Shown one piece after another: positions 21,780 to 33,381 of a DNA stretch of 64,000 bases (the stretch's first letter is position 1; each line of letters opens with the position of its first letter). Origin of the DNA: Prorocentrum cordatum (lineage: Eukaryota > Sar > Dinophyceae > Prorocentrales > Prorocentraceae). The stretch lies in the NCBI GenBank assembly GCA_963575745.1, contig CAUYUJ010000848.1, positions 32,501 through 96,500 on the forward strand, written 5' to 3'. The notes below the pieces were generated by a model, which saw only the letters and a program-made list of their open reading frames with translations, was not told the origin of the DNA and did no database searches. The translations under genes were made by a program, and so were the position numbers.

Positions 21780-23121
21780 TGTAGAGGGACAGGCCCAACT
21801 TAACGCCCTGCCTCCACCCCATCCTTGGGCAGACCCAGGCAGCCCTGCGTATTATGTGTTGGGGTCTGTCCTGTGCAGGGGCCCTGGGACACACAGATAA
21901 AGAGGCACAAACAACACGATTCCCCATATTTTCCCACATGTTCGGGGTTCCTGTCTTCCCCCCCCCACTTCCCATATTTTCCCATACTTTCCCATCTGTT
22001 CTGGGTTCCTGTCTTCCCCCCCCCATTTCCCATAGTTTCCCATGCTTTCTGGGGAATCGACGATTACTTGTGTCTGTGTGTTTCTTTCCCTCCTGATCCT
22101 GTGCGTCAAGCACGGACCCTGCCGTCAGACAACGACGATGGATTCCACGGCCTCCAGGCTGGTGGTGAGACTGGCAATGTAAACGTGCTTCTCGTATGGA
22201 TTCAGGTCAGCCCGTTAGCATGACCGCACATACGCATGCTCCCAAGCATGCAGCCAAGCTCGCATGCTGCCCAAGCAGTGTGACGCCATCGCGGCGCGGA
22301 TCGATCCACACAGGCAGACGCCGGCACAAGAAGCGGGACGTGTGCGGAAACTGCGCAACCTGACGGTGCGAGATCGCGGACCTCAAAACAGGGCCCGCTG
22401 TCGGGTTCGTCACAGTTCAGGCACTGTCTGCAGACAGCGTTGGCAGAATCGGATAGGCTCGCACCAGGCAGGGTTGCAGAGACAGCAGGTGGACCTCCGG
22501 AGGAAGGACAGCAATGCAGCTGCTTCGACGTCGCGCCGCGGCCCAATGCAGTCGCAAGCTTTTGCGGTCACGGCCTCCAGTGGAACGGCACGTGGCAGTT
22601 GCCAGACAGAATGCAGATGCTGTCAGCAGATGTGTCATTCTCCCAGCACCATGTGGCAGGGAAGGGGGGAGGAGGAGGGAGGGGAGAAAGGAGAGGGGAA
22701 ACAATGGGGGGGACAGAAAGGAGAGGGAGGAAAGGGCAGGCCATCTGCGCGGGCAGAATATGGGGCATCTTACCCATCCCACGCATCCCTTTTCGTTGCG
22801 TTGCGTTTTCGACGGGGGGCCCTAGCGGACCTGAAGCCCGAAAAGAACACCCGTCGTGTGATGCACAATCAGGAAGAGGAGCTGGAGGAGGCGCTGGCGG
22901 ATGAGCATGAGGAGGAGCTGGCAGATGCGGAAGGAGGAGGATCGGCGGCGAGCCCAGGAGAGAAGTGAAGAGAAGGCCTTCGCAGATGGCTCGGAGGTCC
23001 CCCCGGCCTTCGGGGAGGAGTCTTCCAGGCTCTCCCCGACGGCACAGAGGACCTCTCGGAAGGCGCGAGGGGCTCCTGAGAAGCCCCGCCGCCCTCCGAG
23101 AAGGCCTCCTCCCTCTCCTCG

Positions 23122-23248
23122 CCGTCGCTCGGACGTCCGTTCCCTGTGTTTTGTTTTTCGGTTTCGTGCGCGGTTTTGTTCGCCAAATGATCGAGAATGC
23201 TCCTCGATGGGCCTCGCCGAAGGAAAAATGCACACGTCCGAGCGATGC
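23122..23248. mobile_element. Foldback element of the CTCGGACGT family
   Basis: The ends GTCGCTCGGACGT and ACGTCCGAGCGATG are inverted copies. The interior matches 43697-43820: TTCCCTGTGTTTT, TTTCGTGCGCGG, AATGATCGAGAATGCTCCTC and GCCGAAGGAAAAATGCACAC. It lies in an EFL intron, and no counterpart is visible at the homologous position of the other split gene. Confidence 0.8.
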
Positions 23249-23424
23249 CAAGTCCTCCCTCTCTCGCCTCCCCCCCCCTCGCCCGCCGCCGAGAAGGCCG
23301 GGGAGGAGGCACCATCGGCAGGAGCGGGAGGGGCGCGGGGAGCAGGCGACCCAGGGGAGGGCAGCAGGAGCCGCAGCAGGAGCGGGAGGAGCAGCAGGCC
23401 CAGGAGGAGCAGGAGGCCCAGTCC

Positions 23425-23640
23425 TCCTCCCCCTCCTCCTCCCCCTCCCCCTCCTCCTCCTCCACCTTTTCCTCCTCCTCCTCCTCCTCCTCCTCCTCCT
23501 CCTCCTCCTCGTTCTCCTCCTCCTCCCCCCCCTCCTCCTCCTCCTCCTCCTCCTCCTCCTCCTCCTCCTCCTCCTCCTTCGAAGAGGAGGAGGAGGAGGC
23601 GGAGGAGGAGGAGGAGGAGGAGGAGGAGGAGGAAGAGCGG
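23425..23640. repeat. (CTC)n followed by (GAG)n, inverted about TTCGAA
   Basis: CTC triplets up to 23577 switch to GAG triplets at TTCGAA (23578-23583), so the two halves are inverted and could form a long hairpin or triplex. The Ser, Pro and Glu frames here are repeat products. Confidence 0.93.
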
Positions 23641-24498
23641 GAGGGCAGGAAGAGCGGGAGGAGCAGGAGGCCCAGGAAGCGGAACAGCAGCATCAGGAGC
23701 GGGAGGAGCGGGAGGCCCAGGTGGAAGACACATTCGGGTGAGGATAAATCGAGAATCTCTGAGATCTGGCGGCTCTGGAGATGTCTCGGACGCCGCGGCG
23801 TTCCGGAACGCTCTGGAACGGATGTATCCTCGTCGTAGCCCCGTCCGACAGGAGGACGAACAGCAACAGCAGGAGCTGGAAGAGCAGGAGGCCCGGGGCA
23901 GAAGGCAGGAGGAGGGGGAGAGGACGGGTGCGGCAGCGCCTAGGAGGAAGGGAACCGGATCCAAAAACAAAATTCGGGCGCCCATTCTTCGCGCCCTCGC
24001 TCTGCGCGCGAAGCGCGAGAGCGCGAAGAACTTCGCGTTTCCGCGCGGCCCCCCCCCCCACGGGAGAAGAGGAGGACGAGGAGCCGGAGCCGAACCGCGA
24101 GGCGCGAAACGCGAAGAACGCTTCGCGCCCGCGCGGGCGCCCTCGAGAAAAACGTGGCCCGCGCTTAGGCGGGAGGGCCAGTCCGAACGACGGGGGCGCG
24201 AAGCTCCGATCCTGAAAGAAGGCCAGCGCTGCAGCGGGAGCACCGTTCTGACAAGCGAAAGACGCTCCGATTGGAAACGTGCACACACACACAATCTCGC
24301 GACGCTAAAACATATCATCTTTGGCGTAACCACACAAACATGCGGAAGGAACGGCACCCCGCTCGCACAGTCTGAGGAGAGAGGATGGTATCGATACTGA
24401 ACGATTGTAGATGGAGGAATGAGGGAGGGGAGGGAGTAGGGAGGGAAAAGGGACGAGGCGGAAAAGGACGACGACAACGACGGCGGCGGTTTGGAGTC

Positions 24499-24519
24499 CT
24501 TCTCCGAATTGGCCGGCAT
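24499..24519 (-). CDS. EFL: EFL split copy, exon 1 (first split gene)
   Basis: Seven codons, MPANSEK, identical in sense to the start of the intronless copies, followed by GA at the donor. The same mini-exon with the same donor is at 40762-40782 and 4366-4386. The nearest EFL exon 2 on this strand is 16444-17847. Upstream, the minus strand has GGCTCAAA (24583-24576), a near match to the spliced-leader end, at the same distance as in the other two copies. The assignment rests on position, phase and the homologous introns. Confidence 0.85.
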
Positions 24520-25010
24520 GGCTGCCGCAACCCTGAGCGGACCTACGCAACGAGGCTTCCTGTCCGGCCACGCCCTTTGAGCCTCCGACCAGAAGGACAG
24601 GGAGGAGAGGAGGTAGCAGGAAACAGGGGAGGGGAGGAAGAGGCGGGCAGCCACGGAGGAAGGGAGCAGGGAGGTGGGAGAGAGGAGAACGCAGGAGGAG
24701 GGAAGGAGCGTCGCTGATCGGAACACCTACGAGGCAAGGAGCCCCTTCCGAACTCAATGTGGGACCTGGCTTGGACACGTCGTCCGCAAGCAAAGGCGTG
24801 CACACAATCGGGCAGACACACGGACCAACAAACAGACAGACGATAAATACGGTCATGCGTACATACATACCGACCTCCCTACCTACATACGCATCAGCAC
24901 TGACATGCACACATATGCATATATGCGCACGTACACATCGCCCGCCACCGTGCCGCTGGGCACGGAGTGTGCGTGTCCTCAGGTCCCAGGCCCAATCCTC
25001 TCCGCCTCGA
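24520..25010 (-). other. Upstream flank of the first split EFL gene
   Basis: GAGCCTCCGACCAG, ACCTACGAGGCA and the following 40 bases match the flank of the copy at 40762, so this is probably 5' untranslated and promoter DNA. TGCCTCGTAG on the minus strand, near 24732, is a possible trans-splice acceptor. An ACAT-like simple repeat covers 24855-24935, and the hairpin CCGTGCC-GCTG-GGCACGG lies at 24948-24965. Confidence 0.5.
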
Positions 25011-25109
25011 CCCTCAATCCTGAAGGAACCCAGACCCCAATGTCCAGAATCTCGTGGGGCTTCCCGCGTGCCCTCTGGGCTCCGGCGCGTGTCCACGCGT
25101 GACTCTTTC

Positions 25110-25310
25110 GGGCACACGACGGCCCCAAGATGGGCCCAGAGGGCCCCAAGAGGCTCCCAACACGGTCCAACAGGGCCCGGAATCGCCAAACGATTGGTCC
25201 GAGACGCCCAAATGGCCCTAAGACGGCCCAAACGGCCTCCAAGACGCCCGAAAAGGCCCCCAAAAGGTCTCCCGTGAGGGCCCCAAGCGGCAAAATTCCG
25301 CCGGCCCCCT
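25110..25310. repeat. CCAAGA-word dispersed repeat, locus 4
   Basis: Short block of CCCCAAGATGGGCCC and CCAAGACGCCC words. It follows the hairpin module at 24948-25085, which is shared with 29370-29520. Confidence 0.7.
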
Positions 25311-25539
25311 TGCGGGGCCACCAGGCTGTAGGCCTAAGATTCGAAGTTTCCTGCACCAGTTGTAGCTTCCAGTTTCAACTGTTACAGTTCTGCTTCTTGC
25401 TGCTTACTGTTCCTTGTTACAGTTCTGCTTCTTGTTGCTTACTGTTCCTTGATGATGGACCGCGCGAGGTGGGGAGGCCCAAAACGGACATTTTGACCAC
25501 GCCCTGAGCGTGTGCTCTGAATTGCTGGGGTGGGTAAAA

Positions 25540-25784
25540 TTGACACCCCTCACGCAGATCGGCGGGGTCAGGGTCCAAAAACACAAAGGATTTGCTACAT
25601 TTCCGACATTCGGCGACACCCCTCACGCATATCGGCGGGGTCAGGCTCCCCCCCCCAAAAAAAATTGCCACATTTCTGAAATTTGCTAGCGCCCCTCACG
25701 CAGATCGGCGGGGTAAGGTTCCAAAAGCCAAGGGATTCGCCACAATTCTGACATTCGGTGGCACCCCTCACTCAGATCGGCGGG

Positions 25785-25790
<6 letters not shown>
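25540..25790. repeat. Tandem repeat, unit about 74 bp, four copies
   Basis: CACCCCTCACGCAGATCGGC starts units at about 25543, 25616, 25691 and 25762, each followed by GGGGTCAGG and CAAAA words. Just before it, CAGTTCTGCTTCTTG is duplicated (25386 and 25422). Confidence 0.88.
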
Positions 25791-26155
<365 letters not shown>

Positions 26156-26234
26156 TTCATCCTTCTCGTTATGCTCACCTGCGTGCTGTGTCTCCGCGTG
26201 CCTCTCCCCCTCCTCGCCCTCCTCTTCCTCTTTT

Positions 26235-26298
26235 CGACTGGCGGCGAAAATCGTATTCCCGGCAGGCTTACCGGGAACGTGATTGTCGCCGCCAGTCG
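26235..26298. other. 64-base near-perfect hairpin
   Basis: CGACTGGCGGCGA (26235-26247) pairs perfectly with TCGCCGCCAGTCG (26286-26298), and the inner arms ending TTCCCGG and starting CCGGGAA also pair around the loop CAGGCTTA. It could be a foldback element or a small structured RNA. The flanks 26300-26754 are otherwise unassigned. Confidence 0.7.
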
Positions 26299-26754
26299 TC
26301 CCAAGTGAAGCTGCAACACCTGCAGGACGGCCCAAATGAATCATTCGACAGACCTAGAAAGAGCGGGGTGAGAACGTGGAGACTGGAAAGGAAATGGAGG
26401 AGGTGTGAGGTAGTTAACAAAGCAAAAACGGCTGGAGCTGGCAAGGCCAACTGGAGGAGGGTGAGCAAGAGCGTGGGGGGGCTTACGACACAGACCAGAG
26501 TTGGCTTCGGCCCATCCCGCCGCCGTTCCTGGATCGTGGGCCGAGAGCATGTAGGATATCCGGTTGGATGTTGACTGCAGCCGCGCGGGGGCCTCTTGGG
26601 GGCCGTTCCTGCGCCTCTGTCTTTGACCATTCTGGGCCGACTGGGGCGCCCCTGGGGCGGCCTTGGGGCCCGCGCGGGCCGGCATCCTCATTGTTGTCGG
26701 ATGGTTCATCTTCATATGTTGCCTCCTGATTTGCCGCTGTTTGCCGTTTCCCTG

Positions 26755-26825
26755 TCCTCCTCCTCCTCCTCCTCCTCCTCCTCCTCCTCCTCCTCCTCCT
26801 CCTCCTCCTCCTCCGCCTCCCCCTC
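26755..26825. repeat. (CTC)n microsatellite
   Basis: About 22 CTC units. Confidence 0.96.
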
Positions 26826-26934
26826 ATCCTCCTCGTAGCCATTTCCCCTCAGGGAGGTGCAGCCCTCGCGCACTTGGAAGTGGCGCAGCGGGGGCGGGGC
26901 CAATGGCGGCGGTAGACGGCATCCGGTGTTGAGC

Positions 26935-27258
26935 ATGATGATCTACCGCCAAAGGAGGCGACCCCGGCTGGGAAGCACTGAGATCTCGGCGCAGTCGCCA
27001 CGGGTATGGGGGTCGGGCGGCATCGGCTACTCGTTCGAGATTGCCTCGTATGCCATCGTCGGCGATTCCTTCGGAGTGCTGTGCATAGTGTACGGCAATC
27101 GCGTGGAGATGAGCCATCAGATGGTTGCTGTGAAGGGCGCTCTGGCAGACCAGACGGGCGGAGCAGTCCGCTCGGAGCCGTGGAGCATTCCGCGGGAGTG
27201 GCAACGCCAAGGAGTTCGGCGGACTGCTCGAGTCGCTGTGCACAGCCTAAGAGGTTGA
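26935..27258 (+). other. Possible exon of an unrecognised gene
   Basis: The plus frame from about 26935 to the stop at 27256-27258 is not low-complexity and about three quarters of its codons end in G or C. Its middle (SYAIVGDSFGVLCIVYGN) is hydrophobic and protein-like. The upstream part runs into a CTC repeat, so no start can be chosen, and the minus strand is also open. I cannot name a family. It may be an exon or retrosequence, or chance in GC-rich DNA. Confidence 0.25.
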
Positions 27259-27539
27259 TCAGTCGAAGGGTCCTCGGGGTGGCTGGGGCTGCATGACGCC
27301 ACCGCAAGATCCGCCTCTTTTTCTGGGGCCGTTGGGCCCGTTTTCCGCCTGTGGCGGGTCGCCGCCGCTAGGCGCAGCTCGAAACACCTGGCGCGGGCAT
27401 GGATCCGCGCGTCGGCCGGCGCGCCAGGGGTCTCTAGGAGAGACTCGTATCATCGGAGCCCTCGGAGCCCCTCCTCCTCTTCCTCCTCTTCGTCTTCCTC
27501 GTCGGGCTGATGTCGACAATCGTGTTCCTGGGAGGATCT

Positions 27540-27715
27540 CCGGGATGTACTTATGTATGTATCTATGTACGTACGTGCGTACGTACGTACGTATGTATGT
27601 ATGTATGTATGCATGTATGCATGTATGCAACATGTATGCATATATATATATATATATGCATATATATATATATATATACACATATATGTGTGTAAAAGTA
27701 TGTGCATATGTGTGT
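27540..27715. repeat. (GTAT)n and (AT)n simple repeat
   Basis: GTACGTAC and GTATGTAT words followed by two ATATAT blocks. The hairpin word TGCCAACTGGCA follows at 27725-27736. Confidence 0.93.
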
Positions 27716-27999
27716 GTACCACCATGCCAACTGGCACGCTGAGGCGTGGAAGAATGCCGAGGTCTGCCTGGCAGGACTTCTGTGTTCTAACAAGTGGTGC
27801 CCCCTCTGCTCGCAGACTCGCGCACGCACACCTCCCCCTCCCTCCCGAGCCCCCGCTCATCAGTCAAGCAAATGGATCCGCGCTTCCGCGGCCGCGATCC
27901 CTGGTAAAAAACACGATGGGCCCGCGCTGCCGAGACCACGACCCCTCGCAAGTAAGTCCGCGACCCGTGCTTCAAGACGGCCCAGGCAGGCAACCAGGG

Positions 28000-28590
28000 C
28001 CACCAAGATTGTCAAGGATGCCCACAGAACGGTCCCGGAAAGCCCCAACACGGCCCAGTATAGCCCTAAGACGGCGCACGATACCTCCAAGAGAGCCCAG
28101 TAGAGTCAGAAGAGGACTCCGAACAGGGTCCGAAGAAGCCCAAACCGTTGCTTTCCTTCAGGTTGTTGAATGTGTCTTCGTATTCTCGCTTTGGCGGGCT
28201 TCCGCCAAAAGACAGCCCAAGAAGCCTCCAAGACAGCCCCAAAACGGCCCAACGGGTCCCCAAGAGGATCCCAAAGATGACCCACGAGGACCCCACGATG
28301 GCGCAATAGGCGTCCGAGACGGCCCCAAGACGGCCCCAAGGCGGCCCCGATAGGGCCGCTGGAGCGACCCGCGACGGTCTGGGAAGACCCCGCAGTGGCC
28401 GAAGACGGTGCTGGGACGGCCCCAGGACGGCCCCCCGACACCCCACACGGCCAGGAGAGCCCCCATGGCGGCCCAAGAGAGACACACGACGGTCCAAGTT
28501 GGCCCCAAGCCGGTCCCAGAGGGATCCCCAAGACCGCCCCGCAGGAGGGCAGGAGAGCGAGATGAGCCCCAGGAGAGATGGCATGAATAC
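28000..28590. repeat. CCAAGA-word dispersed repeat, locus 5
   Basis: GGCCCCAAGACGGCC words surround the start-type landmark TTCGTATTCTCGCTTTGGCG near 28170. The preceding 27720-27990 shares GAGGCGTGG and GCCTGGCAGG with 43050-43120. Confidence 0.75.
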
Positions 28591-28624
28591 AAAAGGTCAT
28601 ATTTGACGGCGTCTCTATGCCTCA

Positions 28625-28690
28625 AAATCCTCCTCCTCCTCCTCCAACTCCTCCTCCTCCTCCTCCTCCTCCTCCTCCTCCTCCTCCTCC

Positions 28691-28729
<39 letters not shown>

Positions 28730-28730
28730 A

Positions 28731-28811
<81 letters not shown>

Positions 28812-29097
28812 CATCTCATCCTCATCCTCATCCTCACTCATCCTCATCATCTCATCATCATCATCATCCTCATCTCATCCTCATCCTCATCATCATCATC
28901 CTCATCCTCATCCATCCTCATCCTCATCATCATCATCATCACCATCATCAGCATCAGCATCAGCATCGCATCAGCATCATCATCATCATCATCATCATCG
29001 TCATCATCATCATCAGCATCATCATCATCAACATCATCATCAGCAGCATCATCATCATCATCAGCATCAGCATCATCATCAGCATCATCATCATCAG

Positions 29098-29132
<35 letters not shown>

Positions 29133-29230
29133 GCATCACCATCACCACCACCATCACCACCACCATCATCATCATCATCATCATCATCATCAGCAGCATC
29201 GTCATCATCGTCATCATCATCATCATCACG
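28625..29230. repeat. (CTC)n/(CAT)n microsatellite, 0.6 kb
   Basis: CTC triplets up to 28690, then CAT with CATCCT, CAG and CAC variants. The Ser, His, Met and Asp frames are repeat products. Confidence 0.97.
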
Positions 29231-29369
29231 AACGCCCACGGGCGGGCATGCGGAGAATCCTCGGCTGACCCGTCCAATCACTCAAGCAGCTCAAGGAAGC
29301 ATCTCTACAGAGAGGCAGTCCCTGAAGGCAGGCAGCGTCTAGGAAGTAGCCAGGACTGCTCCAGCTATC

Positions 29370-30195
29370 CGCCAAACGTGCCGCCTGGCACGGAGTGGGC
29401 GCGCCCCAATCCTCGAAGCCTCAATCCTCACTCCTGAGGAGCCTTTAAAGGGCCCAGACCGCGAATTCTCAAATCTTCTTGGGCTTGTTGCGGTTCCCCG
29501 CGGCTTGTTGCATGACTGTTTGGGGCCCAAGAGGGGTCCAAGACGGGCCAGGAGAGCCCCAAGAAACCCCTAAGATGATCCAAGAGTGCTCCGAATCGCC
29601 GATCAAGCACTCGAAGACGCCCAAGACGGCCCCACGACGGTACACCCCCAGAGGCCTCCAAGAGGCCTCCCAAGGGGGCCCCAAAAGGCCAAAATCATAG
29701 ATGCCCAATGAGTGTGTCAAACACGTTGGCGTTCTCGCCTTTTCTGCTTCTAGACGCTCCAAGACGGCCCACGAGGCCCCCAAGATCGCCTCAAGACTTC
29801 ACCAAAGGCCTCCAAGAGGGCCCCAAGACGGCCCAAGAGGGCCTCAAGACGGCCCAAGAGGCACCCAAGACAGCCCAAGAGGCGCCCAAGACGGCCCAAG
29901 AGGGCCCAGAGACGGCCCCAAGGGGGGCCCAGATAGGGAACCCGAATGGACATTTCGAGCCCTCACCCCAAGAGGGGCCCCCAGGAGGCCGCAAGAGGCC
30001 CCAAGAGGCCCCCGAGAGGCATCAAGAGGCCCCCAAGAGGCCCCCAGAGGCCCCCCAAAGGCCCCCGAGAGGCTCCCAAGAGGCCCCCTAAACTGCTCCC
30101 AAGAGGCTCCCGAGGGCGCTCCGAAGGGACCCGAAGAAGCATCCCTGAGAACTCTGACCCACATCCCAGGCACGGTGGCGGTATGGGCCGAAGGC
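29370..30195. repeat. CCAAGA-word dispersed repeat, locus 6 (best complete copy)
   Basis: This is the fullest copy. In order it has the hairpin CGTGCC-GCC-TGGCACG (29377-29392), CCTCAATCCT and CAGACCGCGAATTCTC words, CCAAGA words, the landmark TTGGCGTTCTCGCCTTTTC (29727), GGACATTTCGAGCCC (29948), more CCAAGAGGC words and the end CCAGGCACGGTGGCGGTATG near 30168. A run of ATGTGGTGTAAG-like words follows at 30285-30560. Confidence 0.8.
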
Positions 30196-30559
30196 AACTA
30201 GGTATATAACTGTACGTGTGCGTGTGTGTGTGTGTGCGTGTGTGCGCCAGCCAGCGTGGACCCCAAACAGTGACTCATTGCACTGTGGAGGTGTAAACTA
30301 TGCGGTGTAAGATATGCTGTGCAAACTCTGCCGTGTAAGCCATGTGGTGTGAGCTATCGAAGTGAAACTACTCAGCACATTCAGTGTATTGTGTGCTAAA
30401 CTGTGGAATACATGTCCTCCGAGACGGAAATGGAAGCGATGGGGTTGAAACTACGTGGTGTAATATATGCAGCGCGAAACTGCCTTGCAAGCGATGTGGT
30501 ATAAGCTGTGCCGTGCAAGCTATGCGGCGCAGGCTGTGTGGTGTAAGCTCAGCGCACGG

Positions 30560-31290
30560 GGCGCCCACGAGAGCCCACGAGACGGCACGGGCGGCAACGT
30601 GGCGCACCCTCGGCGGAGCCGCCCGGCGCAAGAGGCTCCCACGAGCACCCAGGCGGCACAGGAAGCAACGCGGCGCCAACCTCGGCGGACCCGCCCAAGG
30701 CACGGGGCGCCCACGAGCGCTCACGAGGCGGCACGGGCGGCAGGGTGCCTCGATGGGCCGCCGAGAGGCCGATCGCCCCAAGACGGTCCGGGCCCCAAGA
30801 CGGCCCAGGCGGGCACCAAGACGGCCCAAGAGGCGTTCAAGACGGCCCAAGAGGCGCCCAAGACGGCCCAAGAGGGCCCCGAGACGGCCCCAAGAGGGGC
30901 CCAGATGGGGAACCCGAACGGACATTTCGAGCCCACGGCCCAAGAGGGGCCCCCTGAAGGCCGCAAGAGGCCCCCAAGAGAGGCCCCCAAGAGGCCCCCA
31001 AGATGCTTCCAGTCCCCCAAGAAGCCCCCAGGAGGGCCCGCGAGGCCACCGAGAAGCTCCCAAGAAGCTTCAAAACTGCCCTCCAAAAGCTACCTCCCAA
31101 AAACTGCCCCCCCCCCCCCAAAAAAAAAAAAAAAACTGCCTCCAAGACCATCCCAGCCCCCAAAAACTGCCAAGAGGCATGAAAACTGCCCCCAAAAACC
31201 CCGAGAGCCCTCCGAGAGAGATCCCCAAGACGCATCCATGAGAACTCGGAACCGCAACCCAGGCCCGGTGGCGGGATGGACCAAAGGCCA
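30560..31290. repeat. CGAGCGCCCACG words and CCAAGA-word repeat, locus 7
   Basis: From 30560 to 30760 GCCCACGAG, GGCACGGGCGGCA and GGCGCAAGAGGC words repeat. From 30775 the CCAAGA words, GGACATTTCGAGCCC (30919) and the end CCAGGCCCGGTGGCGGGATG (31258) give a second complete copy next to locus 6. Bases 31290-31580 contain a few CCAGAACCCAGAAACC words and no gene. Confidence 0.75.
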
Positions 31291-31757
31291 CGAGATACAC
31301 TCTCATCCTGACCATGGTCGAAAGGACCTGGGCACTTGGCCACAACCACGGTCTCGAGAAACCAGGAACCCTCCAGTGCCGAGAAGCCCCAACCCAGAAC
31401 CAGGACCCCAGAAACCCGGCCGCACACCGAAATCCGACCAGAACTCAGAACCAGGAACCCAGAAACCCAGCCGCCGACAGAAATCAGCAGGGGGAACATC
31501 CGCCAAATCCTTCAATATCCGCTACGACCCCTGCAGTGCAAGCACTGATCGGGGAATGCACCTATTGCTATTACTGTGCAACGTAATATTATACCGTAGC
31601 CTTGGTAGATGGCGCCTCCCGTTGCCAAGCGAATGTCATACCAAAACGTCTGGCACGGCCGGGGCGGGCACACGCTCTCTCAGAGGGGGCAGGAAGACCA
31701 TGGACACTGTATGTGGTCAAGAAATCGTCGCGTCGACTGCGGGATGACACTCCAGGC

Positions 31758-33182
31758 TTACTTCTTCTTGCCGCCGGCGCCGCCCTCCTCCTTGCGCTCG
31801 CACGAGATGACCTTGCCAAGCATCACAACGCCGTTGCCATCCATGAACGCCACGCGCGACAGGCCCTCGCAGTTCTTGAAGGTGTCGCACACCAGCGGCT
31901 GCTGCGGCTGGAAGCTGCACTGAGCCATCTCGTTGGACTTGAGGGAGTGGGGATCCTCCATCTTCTTGCCGCCCGTCTCCTTGCCCATCTTCCACTTCAG
32001 CTTGCTGATGCGGCACGCCGCGCGCCCGCAGCGCACGAAGCCGATCGGGGAGTAGCCGACCTTGATCTCGTTGGGGATGTCGAGCACCTGGATCTGCGCG
32101 TCGAACTCCTTTGTCTGACCCAGGGTGGTGTCCTTCTTGTAGACCATCACGTCGCCCGAGCGGGGCATGTTATTCTTGTCGAGCCCCTTGATGTTGAGGC
32201 CAACGTTGTCCCCGGGATTGGCGAAATCGACGCGCTGGTGATGCATCTCCACGGTGAACACCTTGCCAGTGCACGGGTTCGAAGCGGTGTGCGTGGGCAG
32301 GAACACGACCTCCTCGCCCGGCTTCACCACGCCCTGCTCCACGCGCCCAGCGAGCACATCGCCGACGCCCTTGATCTTGTAGATGCCGGAGATCGGCATA
32401 CGCATTGGCGCGCTGGTGGGCCGCTCTGGCACGCGGCACATCACGTCAAGCACATCGTAGACGGTGTCCACGTGGATGGTCTCCTTGCCGTACTCGACAT
32501 CGCAGCCCTTCCACCAGCCCATGTTGTCAGACTTTTTCAGAAGGTTGTCGCCCATCCAGCCAGAGATGGGCATCACTGGCGTCCCCTTCTCGACGAAGTC
32601 CTTCTTCCAGCCAACCTTGACCAGCATGCTCTTCATCTCGTTTGCGATCTCGTCGTAGCGGGACTGCTTGTATCCCGCGGTGTCACAGTCCATCTTGTTG
32701 ACGCCAATGCAGATCTGCTTCACGCCCAGCAGGTTGATCAAGCGGGAGTGCTGGCGAGTCTGCCCCTGGATTTCGCCAGCCTTGTGGTTGCCCTTGGCGA
32801 TGGCGGTCGTGAAATTACCGTCGGCCGGGACCATGATAAGCGCAACGTCCGCCTGGGAAGCGCCGGTGATCATGTTCTTGATGAAATCGCGATGGCCTGG
32901 GGCATCGATGACGGTGTAGTGCCACTTCTCGGTGTAGAACTCCTTGGTGGTGCAAGCGATGGTCACGCCGCGCTCGCGCTCCTCCTTCTGGCGGTCCATG
33001 TAGAACGCGAAGGCGAAGGAGCCCTTGCCCAGGCGCTCGGCCTCCGCCTTCAGCTTCTCGAGCTCACGCTCGGGCAGTCCGCCCAGCTCGAAGATCAGGC
33101 GGCCAGTGGTGGTGCTCTTGCCACTGTCGACATGGCCGCAGATCACAATGGACAGATGCTCCTTCTCGGAATTTGCTGGCAT
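31758..33182 (-). CDS. EFL: EFL, intronless copy 2
   Basis: Full 474-residue EFL with the same start, GTPase motifs and KKK end as the copy at 9396, from which it differs at synonymous third positions. MPANSEK and EHLSIV are directly joined. Below the stop, the 3' flank with GTAGATGGCGCC, CCGTTGCCAAGCGAATGTC and CATGGACACTGTATGTGGTC matches those of the copies at 9396 and 47540, so these three form one 3' subclass. No other gene lies within 2 kb, so this copy is not in close tandem with its neighbours. Confidence 0.97.
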   Translation of the reverse strand: MPANSEKEHLSIVICGHVDSGKSTTTGRLIFELGGLPERELEKLKAEAERLGKGSFAFAFYMDRQKEERERGVTIACTTKEFYTEKWHYTVIDAPGHRDFIKNMITGASQADVALIMVPADGNFTTAIAKGNHKAGEIQGQTRQHSRLINLLGVKQICIGVNKMDCDTAGYKQSRYDEIANEMKSMLVKVGWKKDFVEKGTPVMPISGWMGDNLLKKSDNMGWWKGCDVEYGKETIHVDTVYDVLDVMCRVPERPTSAPMRMPISGIYKIKGVGDVLAGRVEQGVVKPGEEVVFLPTHTASNPCTGKVFTVEMHHQRVDFANPGDNVGLNIKGLDKNNMPRSGDVMVYKKDTTLGQTKEFDAQIQVLDIPNEIKVGYSPIGFVRCGRAACRISKLKWKMGKETGGKKMEDPHSLKSNEMAQCSFQPQQPLVCDTFKNCEGLSRVAFMDGNGVVMLGKVISCERKEEGGAGGKKK

Positions 33183-33329
33183 GGCTGCCCTGCTTCGCTA
33201 AAGGGCGCAGACCTGCGAGATGCCCCCCGTCTAATGACGCTTGAACCTCGAGCCAGCGTTGCGGACGCAAGCCAGCTGCATCTCAACTGCAAGCCAATCG
33301 CCGCAGAACCAAAGCTTCCCTTTGGTTTA
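33183..33329 (-). promoter_or_regulatory. EFL 5' leader with relic spliced-leader words
   Basis: The minus strand has a possible acceptor CCAGACTCACAG ending at 33330, then ATTGGCTTGCAG (a weak third spliced-leader-like word) and TGGCTCGAGGTTCAAG about 60 bases before the ATG. Confidence 0.5.
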
Positions 33330-33381
33330 CTGTGAGTCTGGGGAGTCGGAAAGATACCGATACCCCTACCCCATGGACCCT

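Larger units (their letters stand above)
17848..24498 (-). other. 6.65 kb GA-AG intron of the first split EFL gene
   Basis: The donor is AAG|GACTCC and the acceptor GCGAG|GAGC. Homology to the introns at 36978-40761 and 1220-4365 is clear near the acceptor (18047-18140), at 22190-22460, at 22510-22650, at 22950-23110 and near the donor (24225-24498). Extra sequence in this copy includes a 1.9 kb satellite, a GGGACACCAC repeat, a MITE and long CTC/GAG tracts. Stretches such as 18150-18630 and 21800-22190 show nothing further. Confidence 0.85.

Noticed and set aside
24000-24030. Palindromic GCGCGAAGCGCGAG cluster as a separate element
   Set aside because: It is a local GCGAAG low-complexity patch whose boundaries cannot be defined.
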